Assembly (NCBI RefSeq): GCF_017313275.1
Contig: NZ_JAFLNM010000003.1
Span: 155,163-219,162 of the forward strand
Direction of reading: 5' to 3'
Origin: Flagellimonas profundi
Lineage (GTDB): Bacteria; Bacteroidota; Bacteroidia; Flavobacteriales; Flavobacteriaceae
Length of the DNA: 64,000 bases
Shown: one piece after another, positions 53,589-62,025 of the stretch
Layout of the letters: the number at the start of each line of letters is the position of its first letter
How positions within the stretch are numbered: the stretch's first letter is position 1
Position numbers and translations under genes: made by a program
Notes under the pieces: generated by a model
What the model was told of the DNA's origin: nothing
The model's database searches: none
What the model saw: the letters and a program-made list of their open reading frames with translations, nothing else

Positions 53589-54737
53589 TCACTTCCCCCT
53601 CCTACGCAAGAAAAATGTAATCCCAAAAACCAAGAGGGCCATACACAACAGTAAGAGAAAGCTATAGTTTAAAGAGGCACTTTCCGCAATAAAACCAAGG
53701 ATTACGGGACCCAACAAAAATCCCATATACCCAGCTCCAGCAATAAATGCTACCCCTTGGGAAGAATCCACTCCCTTTACATTGCCCCCAATTCGAAACA
53801 ACTCGGGCACGATAACCGAAAAGCCGAGGCCATTAAAGGCAAATCCGACAATGGACCATACCGTATGCTGCGTGAGCACCAAAACAAAACCAACAGCGGC
53901 AATAAGCGCACCCAGCATAACTATTTTAATGGGGCCTATTTTGGCACTGATCCCATCTCCTAGAAATCGACCTAAGGTCATAGTAGTGGAAAATGCCAAG
54001 AATCCTGCTCCAATGAACATCTCCGGGGCCATGGTCATTTCTTTGAGGTACAGGGAGCTCCAATCTATTATGGCACCTTCGCTACCAAAAGACACAAAGC
54101 CGATAATCCCCAGTAATAGCAATGGTTTGAACAATTTCAGGCTAAAAGGTTCCTTTTCCACAGGGGCTGCCACTATCTGGATGTAATGTTTTTTCAGAAA
54201 AAAATTGATGACAAAAACCAAAACTACGGTAATGCCCATGTGCAACACAGGGTTCCCGATTACAGGAATCAGGAAACTACCGAGTCCCACCAAAATACCA
54301 CCTAAACTAAAGAACCCATGGGCAGCGGACATAAAGTTTTGCTTATCCTCCTTTTCAATCTCCGTGACCAAGGTGTTTATCGCAATATCAATAAAACCGT
54401 TGCTGGCTCCAAAAAGGTAGAGCCCGGCCATCAACAAATAATAATTGGGTGCCATAAGCGGCAACATGGCCGTAACCGAAACAAACAGCACCCCATACCA
54501 CGAAGCCCTTCCCACTCCAAGTTTATTGATGATCTTGGAGGCTACGGGAAAAATGGTGAAAACCCCTAGGGACAAACAAAAAAGCGCTATTCCCAGATCT
54601 GCTTTATTTATGTCCAGTTTTTCCTTTACGGTCGGGATATAAATGGCCCAAGTACCAAACCAAATATTGATACTGGTAAATACCCATGCGGGTGCAAAAT
54701 ACCTTGGGTTGGATAAAATTAGCCAAAGGGATTTCAT
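53589..54737 (-). CDS. MFS transporter
   Basis: A 382-residue carrier with 12 predicted transmembrane segments. Loop 2-3 has a weak MFS motif A (NKLGVGRASWYG), and a large number of Gly/Ala residues line helices 1, 4, 5, 7 and 10, as in the MFS fold. The sequence is like the YbjJ/sugar-efflux type, but the substrate cannot be named. It lies 41 nt after the kynU stop on the same strand and may be cotranscribed with it; a role in moving tryptophan-pathway metabolites is only a guess. Confidence 0.85.
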   Translation of the reverse strand: MKSLWLILSNPRYFAPAWVFTSINIWFGTWAIYIPTVKEKLDINKADLGIALFCLSLGVFTIFPVASKIINKLGVGRASWYGVLFVSVTAMLPLMAPNYYLLMAGLYLFGASNGFIDIAINTLVTEIEKEDKQNFMSAAHGFFSLGGILVGLGSFLIPVIGNPVLHMGITVVLVFVINFFLKKHYIQIVAAPVEKEPFSLKLFKPLLLLGIIGFVSFGSEGAIIDWSSLYLKEMTMAPEMFIGAGFLAFSTTMTLGRFLGDGISAKIGPIKIVMLGALIAAVGFVLVLTQHTVWSIVGFAFNGLGFSVIVPELFRIGGNVKGVDSSQGVAFIAGAGYMGFLLGPVILGFIAESASLNYSFLLLLCMALLVFGITFFLRRRGK

Positions 54738-54778
54738 ATGTTGGTCAGGTTTGGTCGGTTCATTTTAATGCATGGTAT

Positions 54779-56065
54779 TTATTTTCCCTGTATGCCTTCT
54801 TTTAAGATCTGTCCAAAACGGTACATATCCTCATACGAACAATATAGGGGTGCAGGGGCCAACCGGATAACATTGGGTTCCCTCCAATCGGTAATCACAC
54901 CGTTTGCCATTAAATAATCAAAGATGGCCTTACCTTCACCGTGCAAAAAAACGGACAGTTGACAACCCCTTGCCTTAGGGGTAATGATCTCAAATGTGCT
55001 ATCCACTTCCTTATCGATTTCGTGCAGTACAAACTCCAAATAGGCCACAATGGTCTTTTGTTTTTCGATCAGGGCATCCATACCCACTTCATCAAATATT
55101 TCCAAAGAAGCCAAATAAGGTGCAATGGACAATATGGGAGGATTGCTCAATTGCCATGCATCGGCACTTTCAATAGGGTCGAACTCGGGTTTCATTAAAA
55201 ATCGAGTCTCCTTTTTGGTGCCCCACCAGCCCTCAAAACGAGGAATGTCTTCTTTGTTTAAATGTTCTTCGTGCACAAAGATTCCAGATGCGTTCCCTGG
55301 ACCGCTGTTCATGTATTTGTAGCTACACCACGCGGCAAAATCAGCACCCCAATCGTGTAGGTCCAGTTTGATGTTTCCAACCCCATGGGCCAAATCCCAT
55401 CCCACAATGGCACCAACATCTTTTCCTGCTTTGGTGATGGCTTCCATATCCATAACTTGACCATTGTAATAGTTGACACCGCCCATGAGCACCAGGGCCA
55501 GCTCATCCCCTACCTCGTTGATTTTTTGAATGATGTCTTCTGTACGCCAAGCATGTTCGCCTTCTCGCTTTTTTACCTCAACAATGGTATCCTTGGGGTC
55601 CAAACCATGAAAGCGGACCTGACTCTGCAGCATGTATTGATCGGAAGGAAAGGCTTTTTCCTCACAGATAATCTTGAAACGCTTTTTGGTAGGTCGATAA
55701 AAAGATACCATCAATAAGTGCAGGTTTACCGTAAGCGTGTTCATCACAGAAATTTCCTTGGGCATGGCCCCTACCACTTTGCCCAGACCTTCGGCAAGCC
55801 TTTCGTGATAATCCCACCAAGGTTTATCGGCATAAAAATGACCTTCCACAGCCAGTTCCCGCCAATCCTTCATCACATCATCCACAAACTTTTGGGTCCG
55901 TTTGGGTTGAAGCCCAAGTGAGTTTCCCGTAAAATAAATCACATCTTTTCCGTTGACCTGTGGGTAGTGAAATTCGTTTCGGTAGGAAGCCAATGCATCG
56001 GAAGCATCAAGTTTTTTTGCAAATTCAAGCGTATTCTCGAACGTCATTTTCTCTTTGGTTTGCAT
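54779..56065 (-). CDS. kynU: Kynureninase
   Basis: The PLP enzyme cleaves kynurenine or 3-hydroxykynurenine to (3-hydroxy)anthranilate and alanine. Family motifs are VIYFTGNSLGLQPKRT, WAVEGHFYADKPWWDYHE-like ELAVEGHFYADKPWWDYHE, GWDLAHGVGNIKLDLHDWG and the PLP lysine in AAWCSYKYMNSGPG. The start at 56065 gives 428 residues; a second ATG 18 nt downstream (56047) is equally possible. The longer frame from 56155 has no similarity. With kmo at 45305 it forms the lower kynurenine pathway. Confidence 0.92.
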   Translation of the reverse strand: MQTKEKMTFENTLEFAKKLDASDALASYRNEFHYPQVNGKDVIYFTGNSLGLQPKRTQKFVDDVMKDWRELAVEGHFYADKPWWDYHERLAEGLGKVVGAMPKEISVMNTLTVNLHLLMVSFYRPTKKRFKIICEEKAFPSDQYMLQSQVRFHGLDPKDTIVEVKKREGEHAWRTEDIIQKINEVGDELALVLMGGVNYYNGQVMDMEAITKAGKDVGAIVGWDLAHGVGNIKLDLHDWGADFAAWCSYKYMNSGPGNASGIFVHEEHLNKEDIPRFEGWWGTKKETRFLMKPEFDPIESADAWQLSNPPILSIAPYLASLEIFDEVGMDALIEKQKTIVAYLEFVLHEIDKEVDSTFEIITPKARGCQLSVFLHGEGKAIFDYLMANGVITDWREPNVIRLAPAPLYCSYEDMYRFGQILKEGIQGK

Positions 56066-56105
56066 CAAAAATACGATTTGTGGGAGTAATGTGACGAAAA
56101 GAAAT

Positions 56106-56570
56106 TTACTCCAAACGCATTTCGATGATGTGCTTTTTAAAACCCACTTTTTCATAGGCCTTTATGGCGGGCAGATTTTCGTTGTAAACTGTCAATCTGA
56201 TTTCCTTGTACCCTTCTTGTTGGGACCACTGCTTAAGTTCGTCAACGATTTGGGCATTGATACCCTTCCCCCTAAAATCCTCGTCGGTATACATAAAACC
56301 AAGATAGGCATATAACTCATGGTCCAGATAATGCCTCGCTCTTTTGGGAATGGCATAGCCCGAAGCAACTATTTTCTCGTCTACTTCCGCGACCACCACA
56401 TGAGCTTTAGGGTCTTGGATCATTTCGCCAATGTCGTAGTAGCTGATGGGTCCTTCCTTTATGGTCACATCAAAAGGTCGTTCAGCTTTTATGATTTCCT
56501 GTTCAAAATTTAACAATACGGGAAGGTCTTCCATTGTTGCTGTTCGTATGTTCACCTTTGGTAACGTCAT
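56106..56570 (-). CDS. GNAT-family N-acetyltransferase
   Basis: A 154-residue GNAT fold. It begins VNIRTATMEDLPVLLNFE, and the acetyl-CoA-binding motif A is YTDEDFRGKGINAQIVDEL, with Q/RxxGxG/A kept as FRGKGI. The last strand and helix, RLTVYNENLPAIKAYEKVGFK, are standard. The ATG at 56570 is preferred to TTG at 56600. It lies just before kynU on the same strand; the substrate is unknown. Confidence 0.85.
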   Translation of the reverse strand: MTLPKVNIRTATMEDLPVLLNFEQEIIKAERPFDVTIKEGPISYYDIGEMIQDPKAHVVVAEVDEKIVASGYAIPKRARHYLDHELYAYLGFMYTDEDFRGKGINAQIVDELKQWSQQEGYKEIRLTVYNENLPAIKAYEKVGFKKHIIEMRLE

Positions 56571-56615
56571 GGAATGCTTTTGGTTTATCAACTGTTCCAA
56601 TGTAGTTCTTTTCTA

Positions 56616-56623
56616 TATTTTTG
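56616..56623 (+). promoter_or_regulatory. -7 box TATTTTTG for the O-methyltransferase
   Basis: TATTTTTG fits TAnnTTTG and ends 13 nt before the ATG at 56637. No TTG lies at the standard distance. Confidence 0.45.
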
Positions 56624-56636
56624 CGAAAAATAAATC

Positions 56637-57278
56637 ATGCATTTCCTATCGCCCATTTTGGAAAGTTACATTGCCAACAGTTCGGAGGACGAACCCGAAT
56701 TGTTGCAAGAACTTACCCGTGAAACGCACTTAAAAGTGATTCAACCCCGAATGATCACAGGACATTTTCAGGGCCGGGTGTTGAGCATGCTCTCCAAAAT
56801 CATCAACCCCAAATACATTTTGGAAATCGGCACTTACACAGGCTATTCGGCCCTATGTTTGGCGGAAGGACTTCAAAAAAACGGGGAACTCCACACCATT
56901 GAGGTAAACGAGGAACTCCACCAAATGCAACGCAAATATTTTGATAAAAGCGGTCATGGAAACCAAATCATTCAACATATTGGGGACGCGTTGGATATTG
57001 TCCCCAACTTGAACCCTACTTTTGACCTTGTTTTTATTGATGCGCAAAAGGTGAACTACGATGCCTATTTTGAAGCTGTGATCAAAAAAACCAAACCCGG
57101 CAGTATTATTCTGTCCGACAATGTCCTCTGGTCTGGGAAGGTGGTGGAGCCATTACAAAAATCCGACAAAGCGACCGCCGCATTGCTTGAGTACAATCAA
57201 AAATTAAAAGAAGACCCGAGAGTAGAAACGGTACTATTGCCCATTAGGGACGGACTGACCTTGAGTAGGGTGCTATAA
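56637..57278 (+). CDS. Class I SAM-dependent O-methyltransferase
   Basis: A 213-residue caffeoyl-CoA/catechol O-methyltransferase family protein. SAM motif I is ILEIGTYTGYSALCLAEGL, the acidic motif II region is HTIEVNEELHQMQRK, and the metal Asp is in DLVFIDAQKVNYD. SGKVV and the C-terminal LLPIRDGLTLSRV are typical. The acceptor (a catechol or similar) is unknown. Its end overlaps the convergent PAP2 gene by 35 nt. Confidence 0.9.
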   Translation: MHFLSPILESYIANSSEDEPELLQELTRETHLKVIQPRMITGHFQGRVLSMLSKIINPKYILEIGTYTGYSALCLAEGLQKNGELHTIEVNEELHQMQRKYFDKSGHGNQIIQHIGDALDIVPNLNPTFDLVFIDAQKVNYDAYFEAVIKKTKPGSIILSDNVLWSGKVVEPLQKSDKATAALLEYNQKLKEDPRVETVLLPIRDGLTLSRVL

Positions 57279-57816
57279 AACGCCGGTACAGGACATAAAA
57301 AAGCCATCCGGACAACAAACCTACCAACATACCCACAATAATGTCCAACGGAAAATGCACGCCCACGTAAATGCGGCTCAGGGAAAACAAGATAGGCCAA
57401 ACAAAAAATAGCACCGCCCATTTTACTTTACGGCACAGAAATAAAAATACCAACACGGTTATGGAAAACGAACTAGAGGCATGTCCTGAAAAAAAACTGT
57501 AGTCCGTTGGGGTTTTTAAGATACGGATCAGGGCATTGATTTCTTCGGTATTATTGGGACGTAGCCTAGCTACCGATATTTTGGTGAAATGGGTAATTAC
57601 AGTTATAAAAATGGCCAACCCGAGCACGGTAAAAAACATGTAGAGTGCCTCTTTTCTTGGAAATTTCAGGAAAAACAATACTGAGAATAGGACAAAAAGG
57701 GGAATCCAAGTGGAAATATTGGTGACCGTGGACCAAAAAACATCATAATCTTCTATGCCCAACCCATTGAGATAAATAAAGGTGTCTCTATCCCATTTGA
57801 GCAATTTTTCCCACAT
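57244..57816 (-). CDS. PAP2-family lipid phosphatase
   Basis: A 190-residue membrane phosphatase with about five helices. The three PAP2 motifs are present: SVARLRP (K/RxxxxxxRP), FFSGHASSS (PSGH, here SGH) and SRIYVGVHFPLDIIVG (SRxxxxxHxxxD). It hydrolyses phosphatidate, undecaprenyl pyrophosphate or a related lipid phosphate. The gene begins 7 nt after the tatA stop and may be in the same transcript. Confidence 0.9.
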   Translation of the reverse strand: MWEKLLKWDRDTFIYLNGLGIEDYDVFWSTVTNISTWIPLFVLFSVLFFLKFPRKEALYMFFTVLGLAIFITVITHFTKISVARLRPNNTEEINALIRILKTPTDYSFFSGHASSSFSITVLVFLFLCRKVKWAVLFFVWPILFSLSRIYVGVHFPLDIIVGMLVGLLSGWLFYVLYRRFIAPYSRSVRP

Positions 57817-57823
57817 AGGAGTC

Positions 57824-58096
57824 TTACTTGTTAAGGTCTCTTTTGATGGAGCCGGAAACTTCGTCTACATTCTTCTTAACATCATCGATTTCCTTACGGA
57901 TGTTCTTGGTAAAGTCGGTATCCACATCCGCGGTCTTCTGGATTTCGCGTTTAATATCGTCGGTAGCGTCCTTAAGTTGGCGCATTCCTTTGCCGAGCCC
58001 CCTGGCTATTCCAGGAATCTTATCCGCACCAAACACCATCACTACAATGAATAGGATGAAGAAAATCTCGGCTCCGCTTATAAATAGAAATTGCAT
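57824..58096 (-). CDS. tatA: Sec-independent protein translocase TatA
   Basis: The ATG at 58096 gives MQFLFISGAEIFFILFIVVM, one transmembrane helix, then VFGADKIPGIARGLGKGMRQ, the TatA/B hinge and amphipathic helix, and a charged tail of about 50 residues. The FG and the K/G pattern after the helix favour TatA/E over TatB. It could export folded proteins such as the twin-arginine GH109-like protein (27215), though only one tat gene is in the window. Confidence 0.9.
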   Translation of the reverse strand: MQFLFISGAEIFFILFIVVMVFGADKIPGIARGLGKGMRQLKDATDDIKREIQKTADVDTDFTKNIRKEIDDVKKNVDEVSGSIKRDLNK

Positions 58097-58135
58097 GGCA
58101 CAAATATAATCAGATATTGGGTTCAAAATAAAAAA

Positions 58136-58157
58136 AGCCCCGTGAAATCACGAGGCT
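58136..58157 (-). terminator. Intrinsic terminator after the M1 peptidase
   Basis: AGCC-C-CGTG / CACG-A-GGCT around an AAAT loop, with one mismatch, and a T-run in the minus direction. Confidence 0.7.
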
Positions 58158-58179
58158 CTTAACATAGTTTTTTCTTTTA

Positions 58180-60492
58180 CTATTTTCCTTTGATGTTCTC
58201 CTTGAACTTATCAAAGTCAGACTTCTCTTCTTTTTTGGGCCAAGAATTGTTGGTCGTATCAATATCGGCTGTTTCCAATTTTGGATCCACAACGATGCCA
58301 ACCAATTCTTTTTCCGTAGCCATAACTCTTTTTACCTCGGTATCGTTCTTTCTCCAAATCTCTGGAGGATACGTAACGCTCTCGGTAGTACCATCGGCAT
58401 AGGTGTACTCCACAATCAATGGCATTGGAATACCTCCTGGCTTGTCAAAAGTGATTTCGTAGAAATACTTTGGCTCTTTAACCTGGGCTCTTTCAGCCTC
58501 GGTCATGTTGTCCATCATAAACTCCTTAAGGTTCTGGGAAGTTTCAGTCGGAGACTTACCTTTTAGCTCAGGAGCAAAATCCTCACTGTCCTCTTCAGCC
58601 AAATAAACCAAAGGCGGAAGGTCGGCCTCGGTAAGGTTTCTGTCGGCCATGTATTTTTCCATTTCCTTGGTAGGCTTGTTGGACACGTAGTATTTTTTAA
58701 CTCCTTGTACACCTATATCCACATAATCGGTAGTGTAGAACCATCCTCTCCAGTACCAATCCAAATCCACAGCGGAAGCATCTTCCATGGTACGGAAGAA
58801 ATCTTCTGGGGTCGGGTGTTTGAACATCCAACGTTGCGCATAGGTTTTAAAAGCATGGTCGAACAATTCTTCTCCCATTACCGTCTCTCTAAGAATGTTA
58901 AGAGCAGTTGCTGGTTTTGCGTAGGCGTTTGGTCCAAGCTGATATACATTTTCAGGGTTGGACATAATTGGTGATATATAACTTTGATCACCTGCCATGT
59001 AAGGAACAATCTTGGCCGGGTCACCTCTTCTTGAAGGGTACTTTTCGTTTGGAGCAATGACCTCTGGGTTGTTTTTTCCAAACTCTTGCTCAGCCAAATA
59101 CTGCATAAAGGTATCCAAACCTTCGTCCATCCATCCCCACTGACGCTCATCGGAATTTACGATCATTGGGAAGAAGTTGTGACCAACCTCGTGGATGATC
59201 ACACTGATCATACCATACTTAACTCTATCGGAGTAGGTACCATCCTCGTTTGGACGACCATAGTTCCAACAAATCATTGGATACTCCATACCTTGGTTTT
59301 TAGCATGTACGGAGATGGCTTTGTGGTAAGGGTAATCAAACGTGTGTTTGGAATACGTTTCCAAGGTCTGTGCCACAGCTTTGGTGGACATTTCCTCCCA
59401 AAGTGGGTTACCTTCTTTTGGGTAAAGCGAAACTGCCATTACATCTTTGTTTCCGATTTTAACGGCTTGCATGTCCCAAATAAACTTTCTGGAAGTGGCG
59501 AATGCATAATCCCTTACGTTGGTAGCTTTAAACTTCCAAGTTTTGGTGTCTGTGGAGAATCCTTTTTCCGCAGCTTCCGCTTCTTCTTGTGTTACAATGA
59601 TCACAGGCTTATCATAAGATTTTTTGGCCTGCTTGTAACGCTTCATCATATCTCTAGAGAATACATCGTCACGGTTTTGTAGCTCACCGGTCGCATCCAA
59701 TACGTGGTCTGCAGGAACGGTAATGCTCACATCGTAGTTACCAAATGGCAATGCGAACTCCCCACTTCCCCAGAACTGATGGTTTTGCCATCCTTCCACA
59801 TCGCTGTATACAGCCATTCTTGGGAAGAACTGGGCAATTACATAGGCACGGTTCCCATCTTCAGGAAAATACTCGTATCCAGAGCGGGCCCTGTTTACCG
59901 TGTGATCAGGAATATTGTACCACCACTTTATATCGAACGAAATTTTCTCACCACTTTTTAGCGGTTGTGGGATATTGATACGCATCATGGTTTGATTGAT
60001 GGTGTAGGACAATGGTTTTCCACTGCTATCGGTCACCGATTCAATATTAAAACCACCATCAAATGGCTCACTGATATAGGTCTCCGCAAAATTACCGGCG
60101 GTATAGGCAATATTTACACCGTTTCCGTTACGAAGCGGTGACTTGGAATCCTTGGCACGTACATTTTGATCTAACTGTACCCAAAGAAACTCCAAATCGT
60201 CCGGTGAATTGTTATGATATGTAATGGTCTCTTCCCCATTGATCTTTGCATTTTTATCATCTAGGTGAATATCCATTACATAATCCGCCTGTTGTTGATA
60301 ATAATCTGGACCAGGTGCTCCAGAAGCGGACCGGTATGTGTTTGGTGAGGAAAACTCCTCGTACAATTGTTTAAATTTACTCTGGTTGTAATGTCCGGGC
60401 TCCCGCTCTTCTTTAACGTCTCCCTCTTGTGCCATAACCACGGCTCCAAAAAGGAACAACACGGAAGCAAAGCAATACTTGATTCTGTTCAT
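58180..60492 (-). CDS. Exported M1-family metallopeptidase
   Basis: A 770-residue protein with a Sec signal (NRIKYCFASVLFLFGAVVMAQ). The zinc site is HEVGH at 434-438 with the third ligand Glu457, 18 residues on (HEVGHNFFPMIVNSDERQWG then WMDEGLD). Residues before this form the M1 N-terminal beta domain (YVMDIHLDDKNAKINGEETI). The usual GAMEN substrate motif is represented by GMEYPMI. The C-terminal lysine-rich tail (SDFDKFKENIKGK) is unusual. It is likely a periplasmic or outer-membrane aminopeptidase. The DUF6702-like gene is 60 nt upstream. Confidence 0.9.
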   Translation of the reverse strand: MNRIKYCFASVLFLFGAVVMAQEGDVKEEREPGHYNQSKFKQLYEEFSSPNTYRSASGAPGPDYYQQQADYVMDIHLDDKNAKINGEETITYHNNSPDDLEFLWVQLDQNVRAKDSKSPLRNGNGVNIAYTAGNFAETYISEPFDGGFNIESVTDSSGKPLSYTINQTMMRINIPQPLKSGEKISFDIKWWYNIPDHTVNRARSGYEYFPEDGNRAYVIAQFFPRMAVYSDVEGWQNHQFWGSGEFALPFGNYDVSITVPADHVLDATGELQNRDDVFSRDMMKRYKQAKKSYDKPVIIVTQEEAEAAEKGFSTDTKTWKFKATNVRDYAFATSRKFIWDMQAVKIGNKDVMAVSLYPKEGNPLWEEMSTKAVAQTLETYSKHTFDYPYHKAISVHAKNQGMEYPMICWNYGRPNEDGTYSDRVKYGMISVIIHEVGHNFFPMIVNSDERQWGWMDEGLDTFMQYLAEQEFGKNNPEVIAPNEKYPSRRGDPAKIVPYMAGDQSYISPIMSNPENVYQLGPNAYAKPATALNILRETVMGEELFDHAFKTYAQRWMFKHPTPEDFFRTMEDASAVDLDWYWRGWFYTTDYVDIGVQGVKKYYVSNKPTKEMEKYMADRNLTEADLPPLVYLAEEDSEDFAPELKGKSPTETSQNLKEFMMDNMTEAERAQVKEPKYFYEITFDKPGGIPMPLIVEYTYADGTTESVTYPPEIWRKNDTEVKRVMATEKELVGIVVDPKLETADIDTTNNSWPKKEEKSDFDKFKENIKGK

Positions 60493-60552
60493 TTTCTATC
60501 TGATTTTATAACGGTGAAAAATAACATATTTTAACCAAATGTTAAGAATAGG

Positions 60553-61071
60553 TCATAAGTTTAACATTCCTTTATTGTTCTCCCTGATCAACACAAAACT
60601 TTTTTTGTTGCCCTTCCATTTTATATGGACGACATTTTTCTGCTCATCGAACAAATCGGTGAGCACTTCGTTCTGTACGGACATGGTTTTTATTTCGGTT
60701 AGGTCGACATCGGGGATTTCCAGGTAACAGATGACTACGTCGGTATCGTACCGTTTCCCCAAAAAGTTATATGGTACGATTTCCCCATCAAATTCCACCA
60801 CAAATTTGGTCCTGAAATATTTCTCGATGTATTCGTCCGCAATCTTGGATTCCTTTGGAGTGGCCAACTTGGCCTCTACACCATAACGTTCCTTGAGAAG
60901 CTTATCGAGGTCATCTATAAAAACCCGACTGGTAATCTGGAAAGCTTTATCGTCCTCCGAATAGGAAATATTGGTGACGCTGACATAGAATTTATGGGCG
61001 GATGAGAAAGAAAAAAAAAGTAGTATTACCAAAGGTAAAACCCAGATTTTTGCTTTTTTTAGTTTCATCAT
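60553..61071 (-). CDS. Exported DUF6702-like protein
   Basis: A 172-residue protein. The start at the ATG 61071 gives a signal peptide or anchor KAKIWVLPLVILLFFSFSSAH. The domain after it begins HKFYVSVTNISYSEDDKAF and has IFIDDLDKLLKERYGVEAKL, WK and a final FVLIRENNKGMLNL. From memory this outline fits DUF6702, a family found with M1 peptidases in flavobacteria; the assignment is tentative. It is likely cotranscribed with the M1 peptidase downstream, and could be an accessory or chaperone-like protein. No catalytic motif was seen. Confidence 0.72.
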   Translation of the reverse strand: MMKLKKAKIWVLPLVILLFFSFSSAHKFYVSVTNISYSEDDKAFQITSRVFIDDLDKLLKERYGVEAKLATPKESKIADEYIEKYFRTKFVVEFDGEIVPYNFLGKRYDTDVVICYLEIPDVDLTEIKTMSVQNEVLTDLFDEQKNVVHIKWKGNKKSFVLIRENNKGMLNL

Positions 61072-61152
61072 GTTCAATAAGACTTTAATTGTGCAACAAT
61101 GTTACAGTTTTAGGATACGTTCTGCAATTTACCTGCCAAACTATTTTTTCGG

Positions 61153-61177
61153 GACATTTCGACTGCGCTCAATGTAA
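61153..61177 (-). repeat. Dispersed short repeat, copy 3, intergenic
   Basis: The + strand reads GACATTTCGACTGCGCTCAA, then TGTAA, the reverse complement form of the trpF copy (core GAGCGCAGTCGA). It lies in the 144-nt gap between the DUF6702-like gene and the next minus-strand gene. Confidence 0.6.
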
Positions 61178-61215
61178 CAGCGGGTCCAAATCTCCAACTC
61201 CTGACTCCTGAAAAA

Positions 61216-62025
61216 TCAATCCAAATCGTTGTTTTTGCGATAAGCTCTGCTTTTCTGCAGCATGACATCCCATATTCTTAATTTGTCCTTAGAGGCTATC
61301 GCCACCTGAAACTTTTCATCCACTTCGCAGAAATACATAAAATCATCAATTTTATCCAAGGGGATTTTCAACGTGGTCAAAAACAGGGAATCGGCATAAA
61401 AGCTTTGTACCTGTTGTGTTTGCGCATAGGTATTTTCAATGTTCACCCGATTTTTGAGCATTTTGGTACGCCCTGTAATCGCATTGATTATTGGATTAAG
61501 ACTAAGGGCTCCTCCTGCCCCACCTATGCCACCTCCCCCCATTACGCTCATACTGGAAGCTTCCTGTAACCTTCTTTCGCTCTGCGTGGGTATACTTTGG
61601 TGGGCATTCGGCAATTTTAGGGCTTCGGCACTCACGTCCTTTTCCAAGGTGACCCTATCGATATCCTTTGTTAAATCCCCGGTCAAATCGTAAGGGCTCA
61701 CCACCACTTCCTTTAATTGGTTCACGAATTCCTGCATGGGTACTTCAATAAAGCTGGATTGGTACAGCGCTTCGGTAACAGGCAAAGATTTCCTTAAAAA
61801 ATGAACTGCGGAAAACACCAAGGTGTCATTGACCCGAACACGGATTGAAAAATTTCCCTCAAAATCGGTGATCACCGCATCGTTTGTGGTACTATTTTGT
61901 ACCACGACCCCTACAACATCCTTATCGGGGCTCGTTACTCTTCCTCGCAATATTTTGACACTTCCCTCTTGGGCAAGAGCCCATTGGGTGGCAAAAATCA
62001 TCAATGCAAAAAAGATTTTTTTCAT
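61216..62025 (-). CDS. Exported carboxypeptidase-regulatory-domain protein A
   Basis: A 269-residue protein with a Sec signal (MKKIFFALMIFATQWALAQ). Residues about 24-105 form a CarboxypepD_reg-like beta sandwich: ILRGRVTSPDKDVVGVVVQN, AVITDFEGNFSIRVRVNDTL, VFSAVHF. Further on are a glycine-rich segment (VMGGGGIGGAGGALSL) and a C-terminal helix region ending FLTTLKIPLDKIDDFMYFCE. The domain alone is found in many TonB-dependent receptors, but no plug or barrel follows. It overlaps the paralogous gene upstream by 4 nt (ATGA). Confidence 0.8.
   Translation of the reverse strand: MKKIFFALMIFATQWALAQEGSVKILRGRVTSPDKDVVGVVVQNSTTNDAVITDFEGNFSIRVRVNDTLVFSAVHFLRKSLPVTEALYQSSFIEVPMQEFVNQLKEVVVSPYDLTGDLTKDIDRVTLEKDVSAEALKLPNAHQSIPTQSERRLQEASSMSVMGGGGIGGAGGALSLNPIINAITGRTKMLKNRVNIENTYAQTQQVQSFYADSLFLTTLKIPLDKIDDFMYFCEVDEKFQVAIASKDKLRIWDVMLQKSRAYRKNNDLD

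Noticed and set aside
59086..59682. 198-codon open frame on + strand
   Set aside because: Antisense to the M1 peptidase containing the HEVGH site; no protein-family features.
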